The position numbers and the translations under genes are program-made. The notes beneath the pieces are model-generated. The model did not search any database and was not told the origin of the DNA. It was given only the letters and a program-made list of their open reading frames with translations. A stretch of DNA of 41,335 nucleotides from an uncultured Chitinophagaceae bacterium (GTDB lineage: Bacteria > Bacteroidota > Bacteroidia > Chitinophagales > Chitinophagaceae), in contig CALJNC010000022.1 in NCBI GenBank assembly GCA_937981995.1, positions 1-41,335 of the forward strand. Direction: 5' to 3'. Below are positions 33,630-41,335 of the stretch, in pieces (position 1 is the stretch's first letter; each line of letters opens with the position of its first letter).

Positions 33630-34544
33630 TTAGTAGCTTCCTAAAATTGCCATATAATTTCCAAAGCGTTCTTCATCAATTTCACCATTTATTACCGCCT
33701 CTTGTATTGCACATTGGGGCTCATTTAAATGTAAGCAATTGTTGAATTTGCAATTTTGTAAGCGCTCTCTCATTTCGGGAAAGTAACCGCTCAATTCTTC
33801 TTTAGATACATCTACTATACCTAGTTCTCTTATGCCTGGGGTGTCAATTAGTTTGCTGCTTTTATTTAGGTCATACATTTCGGCAAAAGTGGTTGTATGC
33901 ATTCCCTTGCCGCTCCAGTCACTTACCTCCATTACCTTGAGGTCTTGGCCGGGCATAAGTACATTTATAAGGGAAGATTTTCCTACACCGGAATGACCAC
34001 TAACTAATGTTTTTTTTCCTTCTAATGCATTTAGTAAATCTTCAATCTTTGATTGCTCCTTAGCTGATATGAGTAGTACCTGATAGCCTATATTTTCATA
34101 CAAGTTTTTTAAGTATGCAAATCGTTCTAACTCTTCAGGGCCATAAATATCACTTTTATTAAAGGCTATAATAGCGGGTATGTGATAAGTCTCGCAGCTA
34201 ACCAAAAAGCGATCTATAAAACCGCTAGATGTTTTAGGGTTTTTAAGCGTGGCTACTAATAAACTTTGATCTAAGTTAGAAGCAATCATATGCCTTAGGT
34301 TTCTGTTTTGAGGAGATACGCGAGCCACATAATTTCTACGATGTTCTATTTCGTATATCATGCCAGTCTCTTCGTTTTTATCTTCTATATCAAAATGCAC
34401 AATATCTCCTACCGCAATAGGATTAGATGAACGAATGCTTTCATCCAGTTTAAATTTTCCTTTGAGGCGGCATTTCCAAAAGACATTGTGTAAGTCTTTT
34501 ACATCATACCAACTGCCTGTGCTTCTATATACGAGTCCTTCCAA
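33630..34544 (-). CDS. rsgA: Ribosome small subunit GTPase RsgA
   Basis: Circularly permuted GTPase that checks late 30S maturation. 304 residues: an OB-fold domain (STGSWYDV, GDIVHFDIED), then GTPase motifs in permuted order - FNKSD (G4), LVSGHSGVGKSSLINVL (G1), TTTFAEMY (G2), LIDTPGIREL (G3) - and a C-terminal zinc-binding motif, NCKFNNCLHLNEPQC. The start is a TTG at 34544: an in-frame TAG lies directly upstream, so no other start keeps the usual N-terminus. It is divergent from fhs and precedes the polytopic membrane protein gene. Confidence 0.96.
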   Translation of the reverse strand: MEGLVYRSTGSWYDVKDLHNVFWKCRLKGKFKLDESIRSSNPIAVGDIVHFDIEDKNEETGMIYEIEHRRNYVARVSPQNRNLRHMIASNLDQSLLVATLKNPKTSSGFIDRFLVSCETYHIPAIIAFNKSDIYGPEELERFAYLKNLYENIGYQVLLISAKEQSKIEDLLNALEGKKTLVSGHSGVGKSSLINVLMPGQDLKVMEVSDWSGKGMHTTTFAEMYDLNKSSKLIDTPGIRELGIVDVSKEELSGYFPEMRERLQNCKFNNCLHLNEPQCAIQEAVINGEIDEERFGNYMAILGSY

Positions 34545-34670
34545 CTAAATAGTTTAAGTTGTAAAGGTAGTTTTATCATTTGATAATAATTGATAATTGA
34601 AAATCGCAATATTGAAAAATAGTATGTTCATTTCCATTATATTTACATCGCTTCAAATACTTATTTGAGC

Positions 34671-34706
34671 ATTATCAAATTATTTAATCATCAAATTATC
34701 AAATTA
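34671..34706. repeat. AT-rich direct repeats upstream of fhs
   Basis: ATTATCAAATTA occurs at 34671-34682 and 34695-34706, with TCAAATTA a third time at 34691-34698; the inverse TTTGATAAT lies at 34579-34587. They sit just before the fhs ATG. They could be a binding site, but the base composition is so AT-rich that chance is possible. Confidence 0.35.
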
Positions 34707-34711
34707 AAACA

Positions 34712-36388
34712 ATGAGCTTCCCAACAGATTTAGAAATAGCACAAAAAGCAGTTCCCTTACATATTAAAGAAATCGCCGCAAAGTTAGGCGTAGGTGAAGA
34801 GCACTTGCATTACTTCGGTCAGAACAAATCTAAGTTGCCCTTAGAATTAATCGACGAAAAGAAAGTAGCCGCGGCTAATTTGGTTTTGGTGTCAGCTATT
34901 AATCCTACTCCTGCCGGAGAAGGAAAGACGACTGTTTCAATCGGTCTGAATGAAGGCTTGAATAAAATAGGCAAGAAAGCCGTAGTGGTTTTGCGCGAGC
35001 CAAGTCTTGGACCAGTATTTGGAATTAAAGGTGGTGCCGCCGGTGGTGGTTATTCTCAGGTAATTCCTATGGAAGATATCAACTTGCATTTTACGGGAGA
35101 TTTCTCTGCAGTAGAAAAAGCAAACAATTTATTGTCTGCATTGATTGATAATAATATTCAAAGCAAAACCCGTTCCTTAGATATCGATCCTCGAACGATC
35201 GTTTGGAAACGTGTTATGGATATGAATGATCGTTCGCTACGTAATATTGTAATTGGCTTAGGAGGAAGAACACAAGGTGTGCCACGTGAGGATGGTTTTA
35301 ATATTACACCTGCCAGTGAGGTGATGGCAATACTTTGTATGGCTACGGATATTGAAGATTTAAAGAAAAGACTCGGTAGCATTTTTGTAGGATACACTTA
35401 TGATAAGAAACCCATTTTTGCCAAAGACTTAAAAGCAGAAGGTGCGATGGCGCTTTTATTAAAAGATGCGATTCGTCCAAACTTGGTGCAAACCTTAGAA
35501 GGTAATCCTGCCATTATTCATGGTGGTCCTTTTGCCAATATTGCGCAAGGAACCAATACAATTTTAGCTACTAAAATGGGTATGAGTTTAGGCGATTATG
35601 TAGTTACCGAAGCAGGCTTTGGGGCGGATTTGGGAGCAGAAAAATTCTTAAATATTAAATGTGGCTATGCCGGTATTAAGCCGAAAGCCATGGTATTGGT
35701 TGCTACAATTCGTGCACTACGTCATCATGGTGGAGCGAAAAAAGAAGAGTATAACACAGCGAGTTTAGAAAAAGTACAAGCTGGTTTTGCCAACTTAGCC
35801 AAGCATATTGAAAATTGTAAAAAGTATAATTTAACGCCGGTTGTTGCTATTAACCATTTCCCTGCTGATACAGAGGAAGAAATAAAATTTGTGCAAGCCG
35901 AGTGTGAAAAGCTTGGTGTAAAAGCGGTGGTATCTTATGGTTTTGCCAAAGGCGGCGAAGGAACTTCTGAGCTAGCGCAAGCGGTAGTTGATGTTGTAGA
36001 AAGTGGTGTAAACAATTTTGAAAAATTATATGATTGGAATCTTTCGGTAGAAGAAAAAATCAATACGATTGCTACAGAAATTTATGGCGCGAGTGCCGTA
36101 AACTATTCTGCAAAAGCAAGACGACAATTAAAAACGATTAAAGATTTGGGCTACGATGGTTTTCCTATTTGTATGGCGAAAACTCAAAAGTCATTAAGTG
36201 ATAATGATAAGTTGGTGGGAAGACCCGAAGGTTTTGAAGTAAACGTACGTGAGTTTGAATTTGCCGCCGGTGCTGGTTTTGTAATTCCTATCTTAGGCAA
36301 TATGATGCGTATGCCTGGCTTACCTGCTGTACCTGCCAGTGAGGGTATGGATATCGATGCCAATGGCGTGATTACTGGATTATCCTAA
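34712..36388 (+). CDS. fhs: Formate-tetrahydrofolate ligase
   Basis: Makes 10-formyl-tetrahydrofolate from formate, tetrahydrofolate and ATP in one-carbon metabolism. 558 residues, the normal size. The P-loop is SAINPTPAGEGKTT; further family blocks are LREPSLGPVFGIKGGAAGGG, HFTGDFSAVEKANNLL, NGRTQGVPRE-like GGRTQGVPREDGFNITPASE, HGGPFANIAQGTN, ATIRALRHHGG, and FAAGAGFVIPILGNMMRMPGLP. It is divergent from rsgA. Together with the pab locus it shows an active folate pool. The following gene for a secreted protein begins 14 bases after its stop codon. Confidence 0.97.
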   Translation: MSFPTDLEIAQKAVPLHIKEIAAKLGVGEEHLHYFGQNKSKLPLELIDEKKVAAANLVLVSAINPTPAGEGKTTVSIGLNEGLNKIGKKAVVVLREPSLGPVFGIKGGAAGGGYSQVIPMEDINLHFTGDFSAVEKANNLLSALIDNNIQSKTRSLDIDPRTIVWKRVMDMNDRSLRNIVIGLGGRTQGVPREDGFNITPASEVMAILCMATDIEDLKKRLGSIFVGYTYDKKPIFAKDLKAEGAMALLLKDAIRPNLVQTLEGNPAIIHGGPFANIAQGTNTILATKMGMSLGDYVVTEAGFGADLGAEKFLNIKCGYAGIKPKAMVLVATIRALRHHGGAKKEEYNTASLEKVQAGFANLAKHIENCKKYNLTPVVAINHFPADTEEEIKFVQAECEKLGVKAVVSYGFAKGGEGTSELAQAVVDVVESGVNNFEKLYDWNLSVEEKINTIATEIYGASAVNYSAKARRQLKTIKDLGYDGFPICMAKTQKSLSDNDKLVGRPEGFEVNVREFEFAAGAGFVIPILGNMMRMPGLPAVPASEGMDIDANGVITGLS

Positions 36389-36402
36389 TACTTAACCTGA
36401 CA

Positions 36403-37050
36403 ATGAAACACTTAATTAAAGTACTATTCGTTTTATTATTTTTTTACTCCCACGAACTTGTTGCTCAAAATAAGAAGCTCAAGATTTCGGATATGCAAGA
36501 GTTCGAAAAGTTGTTCGTTAAAATATATAACAATGAGAGTGATTATAAAATAGGGGACTTTATAATTGAAGCGCAATCGGCTAAAGTATTAAAGGATTCT
36601 TGTGCTCGATATCCTTATTCAGGTTATTCCAAAGAACGAAATCAATTGACAAGTTATTTTTATCGAGTACGAACAACACTTTTACCTTTTATCAATGATT
36701 CGATAAAGCTGCAGTTAGACAGTACTAGTAATTATTTGGGTGAAAGAAGGAAATGTAAGTATGGTGGAACTAATTTGTACTTTCATTGTGGTCAATATAA
36801 TTTTCGATTCGATTTATACAACCTTACATTTTCAGAGGGCTTTGAACACGGATGCATACTTCGTTCTATGAGGTGTTATGTTTTAGTCTCGAATAGAGAT
36901 CCTAAAAAACCGCACTATCTAGAAATAAGTGATAAAGAGAAATTGAAAAATTATTGTTCGAATTTTCGCTTTCTTTCAATTCTTGGGTTCTTAAATAAGA
37001 TAGGGGTTTGCGAAAATAATTCCATGCAGACTTGGGAACCTCATAAATAA
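36403..37050 (+). CDS. Exported protein of unknown function
   Basis: 215-residue protein with a Sec signal peptide (IKVLFVLLFFYSHELVAQ, cleavage near residue 22). The mature part has seven cysteines (SCARYP, KCKYGG, FHCGQY, GCILRSMRC, NYCSNF, VCENN), which suggests disulfides in the periplasm. A central aromatic stretch (NLYFHCGQYNFRFDLYNL) looks like beta strands. I recognise no family. The 14-base gap after fhs allows co-transcription, but the codon usage is slightly plainer and the gene borders the ywbE remnant region, so it may belong to the variable segment. Confidence 0.6.
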   Translation: MKHLIKVLFVLLFFYSHELVAQNKKLKISDMQEFEKLFVKIYNNESDYKIGDFIIEAQSAKVLKDSCARYPYSGYSKERNQLTSYFYRVRTTLLPFINDSIKLQLDSTSNYLGERRKCKYGGTNLYFHCGQYNFRFDLYNLTFSEGFEHGCILRSMRCYVLVSNRDPKKPHYLEISDKEKLKNYCSNFRFLSILGFLNKIGVCENNSMQTWEPHK

Positions 37051-37093
37051 TAGATTTCAGAGAACTATTCTATTAATTCAATTCTTAAATGTT

Positions 37094-37144
37094 TTATTCA
37101 TCCACATCCTCCACAATATTCTTCACTCTACCTACTTGATTCGT
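37094..37144 (-). pseudogene. Remnant 3' end of a second ywbE
   Basis: On the minus strand this stretch encodes TNQVGRVKNIVEDVDE followed by TAA, the same as the end of the intact YwbE at 38468-38515 (TNQVGRVKNIVEDVE) apart from the last residue. A 23-base block (37101-37123) is identical to 38472-38494. The differing codons for T, G, R and V are all synonymous, so this copy was last shaped by selection for protein. An in-frame TGA precedes it, and no further ywbE sequence is seen before the palindromes at 37153. Confidence 0.8.
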
Positions 37145-37152
37145 TCAACTAG

Positions 37153-37244
37153 AAACCTGACAGGTTTTCCTGAATGTCGATGAAGTAAGCCTTCCTAAAA
37201 TATGTTTGCTACTCGTTTGAGACTATAATAAACCTGTCAGGTTT
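37153..37244. repeat. Pair of 15-bp inverted palindromes
   Basis: AAACCTGACAGGTTT at 37153-37167 and AAACCTGTCAGGTTT at 37230-37244. Each is itself a palindrome with 7-bp arms around one base, and each is the exact reverse complement of the other. The first begins a few bases after the ywbE remnant ends. REP/MITE-like short repeats of this kind are found in Bacteroidota intergenic DNA. The 62 bases between them show nothing I can name. Confidence 0.75.
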
Positions 37245-37264
37245 GACAACACAACATTTTATGT

Positions 37265-37289
37265 AATTTCGGAATGTAATTCCGAAATT
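37265..37289 (+). promoter_or_regulatory. Palindromic operator candidate of the AAA ATPase gene
   Basis: Perfect 11-bp inverted repeat AATTTCGGAAT-GTA-ATTCCGAAATT. It ends 6 bases before a TATATTTA -7-like element (37296-37303), so a protein bound here would cover the promoter. It is not followed by a T run, which argues against a terminator. Confidence 0.55.
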
Positions 37290-37295
37290 GCATAG

Positions 37296-37303
37296 TATAT
37301 TTA
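37296..37303 (+). promoter_or_regulatory. -7-like element of the AAA ATPase gene
   Basis: TATATTTA differs from TAnnTTTG at the last base and ends 4 bases before the GTG start at 37308, so the transcript would be leaderless or nearly so. Confidence 0.4.
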
Positions 37304-37307
37304 CAAG

Positions 37308-38450
37308 GTGGAACAACGTTTATTGGTAAAGAAAATAAAGGCTATGGCTAAAAAAATGCCTATCCTTTCTATTACTGGTCCTCGGCAGAGTGGGAAAACC
37401 ACGCTCAGCCAATTGGCATTTCCTACTTATGATTATGTCAATTTGGAGCATCCTGCTACTTTGCTAAGGGCTCAAGCAGACCCCGAGTCATTTCTTAGTC
37501 AGCATAAAAAAGGATTAATTATTGACGAGGTGCAAAAAATGCCCGAGCTTTTTTCTTATATCCAAGTACGGAGTGATGCGAATAAGAAAAATGGAGAATT
37601 TGTTCTGACGGGTTCGCAGAACTTTTTACTCATGGAAAAAATATCACAGTCCTTAGCAGGGAGGGTTTTCGTTTCTTATTTATTACCGTTTTCAATAAAA
37701 GAATTACCTGCTAAAAAAAGGACAACCAATGAATTGATGTACTATGGATTTTATCCAAGAATCTATGACCAAAAAATAGACCCATTGGATTTTTATCCTT
37801 CCTATATTCAAACCTACACCGAGCGTGATATGCGACAAATATCCGAGGTCAACCGTTTGGATATTTTTCAACGCTTTATGAAATTATTGGCCGGTAATAT
37901 CGGTCAAATATTGAATAAAAGTAAACTAGGTAATGCATTAGGAGTGGACGATAAAACGATAGAAAATTGGCTCGGTATTTTAGAAACGAGTTTCATTGCA
38001 TTTCGATTACAACCTTATTATAAAAATTACAAAAAGCGTTTGGTCAAGTCGCCTAAAATTTATTTTTACGACACAGGCTTGGCATGTAATCTTCTAGGAC
38101 TTCGTAGTGCTGAGGAGTTAACGGCGCATTGGGCGCGCGGTGCATTGTTTGAAAATATGGTCATTATAGAAAAAATGAAAAATAAATTCAATCAAGGCGA
38201 ACAACCTAATTTATACTTTTGGCGAGATAGTAACGGGAATGAAATAGATTTATTGGAGGAGCTGCAAGTTGGTAAATTGCGGATAACAGAAATAAAATCG
38301 GCTGCTACATTTCATACTCGATTTTTGGATACCATTACAAAGTTTAAGGTATTAACGAAAGATGTATCTAAGGCAGAAGTGATTTATGATGGTGTGGAAG
38401 CGTTTGACCTGAAAGGTGTGCAGGTGATTAATTGGAAAAAAGCTCAGTAA
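37308..38450 (+). CDS. AAA ATPase with DUF4143 domain
   Basis: 380-residue protein of the large, poorly understood AAA_14/DUF4143 family. The ATPase part has Walker A TGPRQSGKTTLSQ (near residue 24), Walker B GLIIDEVQKMPE, and the sensor-like FVLTGSQNFLLM. A winged-helix-like segment (LGNALGVDDKTIENWLGILE) leads into DUF4143 with SPKIYFYDTGLACNLLG and ARGALFENMVIIE. The end contains GNEIDLLEE and RITEIKSA, the acid-acid-lysine pattern of a PD-(D/E)XK-like fold. The start is GTG at 37308; an in-frame TAG at 37293 rules out anything further upstream. It lies between a ywbE tail remnant and intact ywbE, which marks it as an insertion. Confidence 0.9.
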   Translation: MEQRLLVKKIKAMAKKMPILSITGPRQSGKTTLSQLAFPTYDYVNLEHPATLLRAQADPESFLSQHKKGLIIDEVQKMPELFSYIQVRSDANKKNGEFVLTGSQNFLLMEKISQSLAGRVFVSYLLPFSIKELPAKKRTTNELMYYGFYPRIYDQKIDPLDFYPSYIQTYTERDMRQISEVNRLDIFQRFMKLLAGNIGQILNKSKLGNALGVDDKTIENWLGILETSFIAFRLQPYYKNYKKRLVKSPKIYFYDTGLACNLLGLRSAEELTAHWARGALFENMVIIEKMKNKFNQGEQPNLYFWRDSNGNEIDLLEELQVGKLRITEIKSAATFHTRFLDTITKFKVLTKDVSKAEVIYDGVEAFDLKGVQVINWKKAQ

Positions 38451-38467
38451 GGTAGAACAGACTTTTT

Positions 38468-38671
38468 TTACTCCACATCCTCCACAATATTCTTAACACG
38501 TCCTACTTGATTAGTTTCCAATATCACTTTGATGCCATGTGTATGCTTGGGCGCTTTGGTCAAAATACCTTTGATGACACCTTCGGTTAAAACGCCGGTG
38601 CGCTGATCTTTCTTCAATACAATTTCTACTACTTGGCCTACGCGTATATTTTTTCTTAGGGTCCCGTCCAT
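38468..38671 (-). CDS. ywbE: YwbE family protein
   Basis: 67-residue conserved protein of the YwbE/DUF2196 family, function unknown; the small beta-rich fold suggests nucleic-acid or protein binding. Family motifs are VGQVVEIVLKKDQRTG, LTKAPKHTHGIKV and the end NQVGRVKNIVED. Length is as in Bacillus YwbE. It starts at ATG 38671, divergent from the glycosyltransferase gene with only 31 bases between the two starts, and converges with the ATPase gene (17 bases apart). Its last codons are duplicated at 37094-37144. Confidence 0.9.
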   Translation of the reverse strand: MDGTLRKNIRVGQVVEIVLKKDQRTGVLTEGVIKGILTKAPKHTHGIKVILETNQVGRVKNIVEDVE

Positions 38672-38702
38672 ATGGTAAAAGTCCTACCTTTATTTTTTAA
38701 TC

Positions 38703-39950
38703 ATGAAGTTTTTACTCATTTCTTTGGGAACACGTGGCGATATTGAACCATTTTTAGCCATGGGCAGTTTGCTTCAAAAGAATGGGCATGAAGTAGCTTG
38801 CTGTTTTCCAGAGCAATTTGCACATTTAGTAAAAGAAGAAGGCTTTGCATTTTTTAGCTTGGGTCCTGAGTTTCTAAAATTAATAGATAGCGACGCGGGT
38901 CAAAGTATAATGGGCGGCATACAAACCAAGCCATGGAAGCGCTTGTATTATTTGTATCAACTCTACAAAGACTCCAAAGCTATCAATCAAAAGATGTTTG
39001 CGATACAGCACGAACTTGTAAACATGTATCAGCCGGATCATATTATTTTTCATCCGAAGACGACTTATGCTTTTACCTTACGCTCTGTTCGTAAAAGTAT
39101 TTTATCACCCATTCCTTGTATGATCCATACAGTAAAAGGACGCCCACCTGTGGGTTTGAATTTTAATTGGGGTCCAATGGTGAACAGTTTGCTTTATAAG
39201 TTTACCGTATCGGCTTTTACTAAAAATATTCGTTCTATTGCTTCCACTTTTACTGAAAATAAGTTGTCTCTAAAAGAATTAAAATCGAGTCTTTTAGAAA
39301 CGAACATACTTTATATGATTTCGCCCAGCTTGTTTGTTCGCCCAGATTACTGGCCACAGAATGCACAAGTCTTTGGTTATCTCGAACGAGATAAAACCAC
39401 ACAATGGAAACCGACTGATGCTTTACAAGATTTCCTGAGCCAGCACGCTAAACCTATTGTGTTAAGTTTTGGTAGCATGGTAAATGGCCAAGCTGAAAAA
39501 GTAACAAAGATGTTCATGGATATTTTTGAAGCTCACAATATTCCGGCCATTATTAATGCATCTTCTGGCGGATTAAAAGAACCAGAAACTTACAATTATG
39601 ATTTATTTCATTTTGTAAAAGACATCCCCTACGATTGGATTTTTCCGAAGGTGTATGGCGTTATCCATCATGGCGGTAGTGGGACCTCGCATATGGTTAC
39701 AAAATACGGCTGTGTGTCATTAATTATCCCGCATATTATTGATCAGTTTATGTGGAACGAAATTTTATCAGATCAAGGTGTAGGGCCTAAAGGAGTTTCT
39801 ATTAGAAAACTGAATTGTGCCAAGCTAGAACTTTTGATACACGATTTTTATAAGAATGAAGCTTACAAAAAAAATGCTATGGAGCTTTCTAGCAAAATGA
39901 AAGATGAATTGTCCGTTGAAAAAATTCTTGCTTTTCTGACTAAGCCGTAG
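38703..39950 (+). CDS. UGT-like glycosyltransferase (GT1 family)
   Basis: 415-residue GT-B fold transferase. The N-terminal half begins LLISLGTRGDIEPFLAMGSL, typical of sterol and macrolide glucosyltransferases. The C-terminal half has the IVLSFGSMVNG loop and the donor-binding block YGVIHHGGSGTSHMVTKYG, followed by the acidic IDQFMWNEIL. Acceptor and sugar are unknown; lipid, carotenoid or secondary metabolite are all possible. A TACCTTTA element in the 31-base divergent gap with ywbE may be its promoter. Its last 11 bases overlap the convergent FkbM gene. Confidence 0.9.
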   Translation: MKFLLISLGTRGDIEPFLAMGSLLQKNGHEVACCFPEQFAHLVKEEGFAFFSLGPEFLKLIDSDAGQSIMGGIQTKPWKRLYYLYQLYKDSKAINQKMFAIQHELVNMYQPDHIIFHPKTTYAFTLRSVRKSILSPIPCMIHTVKGRPPVGLNFNWGPMVNSLLYKFTVSAFTKNIRSIASTFTENKLSLKELKSSLLETNILYMISPSLFVRPDYWPQNAQVFGYLERDKTTQWKPTDALQDFLSQHAKPIVLSFGSMVNGQAEKVTKMFMDIFEAHNIPAIINASSGGLKEPETYNYDLFHFVKDIPYDWIFPKVYGVIHHGGSGTSHMVTKYGCVSLIIPHIIDQFMWNEILSDQGVGPKGVSIRKLNCAKLELLIHDFYKNEAYKKNAMELSSKMKDELSVEKILAFLTKP

Positions 39951-40779
39951 TTTTTGTTTTTAGAAAAACATAATTTTTGCGTGCAGGGTTTTCATTCTCC
40001 GCAATCAATCGACCTTGGTCACTAAGATAATTTCTTTGGTAGCCAAATTGAGCAAGGTAATTGATGATGTCTTCTTCCTTATAATCGGTTTTCGCGATAA
40101 TATCTTCTTCTAATTCTATTAAGAGCACAGGATTTTGTGTTTGAAGAATTTGTTTCATTCCTTTGAGTGCATCGTATTCGCCGCCTTCGATATCTATTTT
40201 TATGAAATCAATTTTGGTAACACCTAGCACCGAATCTAAGGTTACGGCTTGGATGCTTTCTTTGTGCGCCTCATTTTGGCCATAAGCCGAAATCATTCCT
40301 TTATTAGCCTCTGCTTCATTATAGTATAGGGTGATTTCTTTTTCGCTATCGGCTATAGCCACATGATGCGCCTCAATATTTTGAGCATGATTTAATTGAA
40401 TGTGTTCTTGCAAGCGCATGTAATTTTTTTTAGAGGCCTCAAAAGAAATTACTTTACCTTGTTCACTAAGTATTTGACTAGCTATCAAACTATGCACACC
40501 TATATTGGCACCAATATCCACAAATACGTCACCCGATTTTAATTGATTTTTTATAAAGACTAATTCCGCATGCTCATAGTCACTTACGAAATAAATATTC
40601 TCTTGTATCCAATCGTCGATATGTAAATTAAAAGAAGCGCCAAAGTAATTGGCTTTCTTAATAACACCACGAAATAAATTCAAAGGATAAAATACCCGTT
40701 TATGCAAACCATAAAATTTCTTTTTGACAAAAGGTACTTTGAAAAGAATGTGGAAGCAAGATGCTAGAATGGATCGCAT
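39940..40779 (-). CDS. FkbM family methyltransferase
   Basis: 279-residue SAM-dependent methyltransferase of the FkbM family, many of which O-methylate sugars in surface glycans. The Rossmann core is seen in DVFVDIGANIGVHSLIAS (motif I), KVISFEASKKNYMRLQEHI (motif II), and IDFIKIDIEGGEYDALKG, with VLLIELEEDII after it. An N-terminal segment of about 70 residues precedes the core. The substrate is not known; the adjacent glycosyltransferase, although convergent, fits a glycan or glycolipid role. Confidence 0.92.
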   Translation of the reverse strand: MRSILASCFHILFKVPFVKKKFYGLHKRVFYPLNLFRGVIKKANYFGASFNLHIDDWIQENIYFVSDYEHAELVFIKNQLKSGDVFVDIGANIGVHSLIASQILSEQGKVISFEASKKNYMRLQEHIQLNHAQNIEAHHVAIADSEKEITLYYNEAEANKGMISAYGQNEAHKESIQAVTLDSVLGVTKIDFIKIDIEGGEYDALKGMKQILQTQNPVLLIELEEDIIAKTDYKEEDIINYLAQFGYQRNYLSDQGRLIAENENPARKNYVFLKTKTTA

Positions 40780-40787
40780 GAATACAG

Positions 40788-40795
40788 CAAATTTA
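40788..40795 (-). promoter_or_regulatory. Bacteroidota -7 element of the FkbM gene
   Basis: On the minus strand TAAATTTG, an exact TAnnTTTG match, ends 8 bases before the FkbM ATG. No TTTG is seen at the -33 distance. Confidence 0.45.
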
Positions 40796-40879
40796 GTTCT
40801 TTGTTTTTGGAATGATTCTTATAATCTCTATACTCATGTGAAGTGTACTTAAAAATATCCTTTACCTTCGCGGCCGTTC

Positions 40880-41335
40880 ATGAGAAAGTATTTAAATCTT
40901 TTTGATTTTAAACAGAAGGTAGATTATAAAACAGAGGTTTTGTCAGGACTGACTGTTGCCTTGGCCTTAGTGCCCGAGGCTATTGCCTTTGCCTTTATTG
41001 CTGGCTTTCATCCTTTGACGGGTTTGTATGCAGCTTTCGTAATGGGTTTAATTACAAGTATTTTTGGAGGGCGCCCCGGTATGATTAGTGGGGCGACTGG
41101 AGCCATAGCAGTAATTTTTGTAGGCTTAATTGTTCAGCTTAAGGAATCATTCCCAGGTATTAATGCCGAAACTATTTTACAATATGTTTTTGCCACGGTG
41201 ATACTGGCGGGAGTGATGCAGATTATTTTTGGTTTTTTACGTCTAGGAAAATTTATTCGCTTGGTGCCGCACTCAGTCATGTTTGGATTTGTAAATGGCT
41301 TAGCCATTATTATTTTTATGGCGCAGTTTCCTAGT
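40880..41335 (+). CDS. SulP family anion transporter (N-terminal part)
   Basis: The frame is open from ATG 40880 for 152 codons to the window edge. It encodes the start of an integral membrane SulP/SLC26 transporter for sulfate, bicarbonate or related anions. The first transmembrane segments carry the family motifs [40 protein letters not shown] and [13 protein letters not shown]. The rest, including a possible STAS domain, is outside the window. A TACCTTCG box (40863-40870, one mismatch) lies 9 bases before the ATG. The gene is divergent from fkbM. Confidence 0.93.
   Translation, partial: MRKYLNLFDFKQKVDYKTEVLSGLTVALALVPEAIAFAFIAGFHPLTGLYAAFVMGLITSIFGGRPGMISGATGAIAVIFVGLIVQLKESFPGINAETILQYVFATVILAGVMQIIFGFLRLGKFIRLVPHSVMFGFVNGLAIIIFMAQFPS

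Noticed and set aside
34579-34706. Long-range inverted repeat (TTTGATAAT / ATTATCAAA) between rsgA and fhs
   Set aside because: Short arms of pure low-complexity AT sequence; pairing over 80 bases or more is not convincing.

Overview
The window reads as chromosomal DNA of a Bacteroidota bacterium. The main signs are a secreted protein with a type IX secretion (por) C-terminal sorting domain, the Bat aerotolerance genes batD and batE, many lipoproteins and Sec-exported proteins, and promoters of the Bacteroidota form (TTTG near -33, TAnnTTTG near -7) instead of TATAAT boxes. The DNA is AT-rich and gene-dense. Genus cannot be assigned from the sequence alone. No rRNA, tRNA, CRISPR array or transposase was seen.

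Layout. 1-6.6 kb: the N-terminal part of typA, a probably accessory DUF3800 gene, upp, then anmK-rsmE-DUF4159 and iscU plus an A-type carrier, closed by a strong terminator. 6.7-10.7 kb: a T9SS cargo protein and a p-aminobenzoate (folate) locus with pabB-pabC divergent from pabA. 10.7-13.2 kb: an uncharacterised pair, a YbjN-like protein followed by a cytosolic trypsin-like protease with a zinc ribbon and its own YbjN-like domain. 13.2-18.9 kb: truB, then efp-accB-accC and two diverged paralogues built from two lipocalin-like modules. The EF-P carries Arg32 instead of Lys in its tip loop, and the biotin carrier protein has a histone-H1-like Lys/Ala tail. 19-21.5 kb: dnaA with DnaA boxes upstream, and a Tat-exported metallophosphatase. 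21.6-27.9 kb: batD-batE-sco-tlpA-pyrD-terC, all on the plus strand. 27.9-34.5 kb: two polytopic glycosyltransferase-like membrane proteins, a class III aminotransferase, a short gene under a convincing sigma-54 promoter, a gamma-carbonic anhydrase and rsgA. 34.7-41.3 kb: fhs, a secreted protein of unknown function, an AAA ATPase of the DUF4143 family lying between a remnant ywbE 3' end and the intact ywbE, a UGT-like glycosyltransferase, an FkbM methyltransferase and the start of a SulP transporter.

Most genes are housekeeping: folate and one-carbon metabolism (pab, fhs), fatty-acid initiation (accBC), Fe-S assembly, ribosome function (rsmE, rsgA, efp, typA), replication initiation and nucleotide salvage. 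The points most worth a second look are the YbjN/protease module, the Arg-type EF-P, the tailed BCCP, the sigma-54-driven 76-residue protein, the 11-bp inverted repeat over the sco start codon, and the ATPase element flanked by a duplicated ywbE tail whose differences are almost all synonymous.
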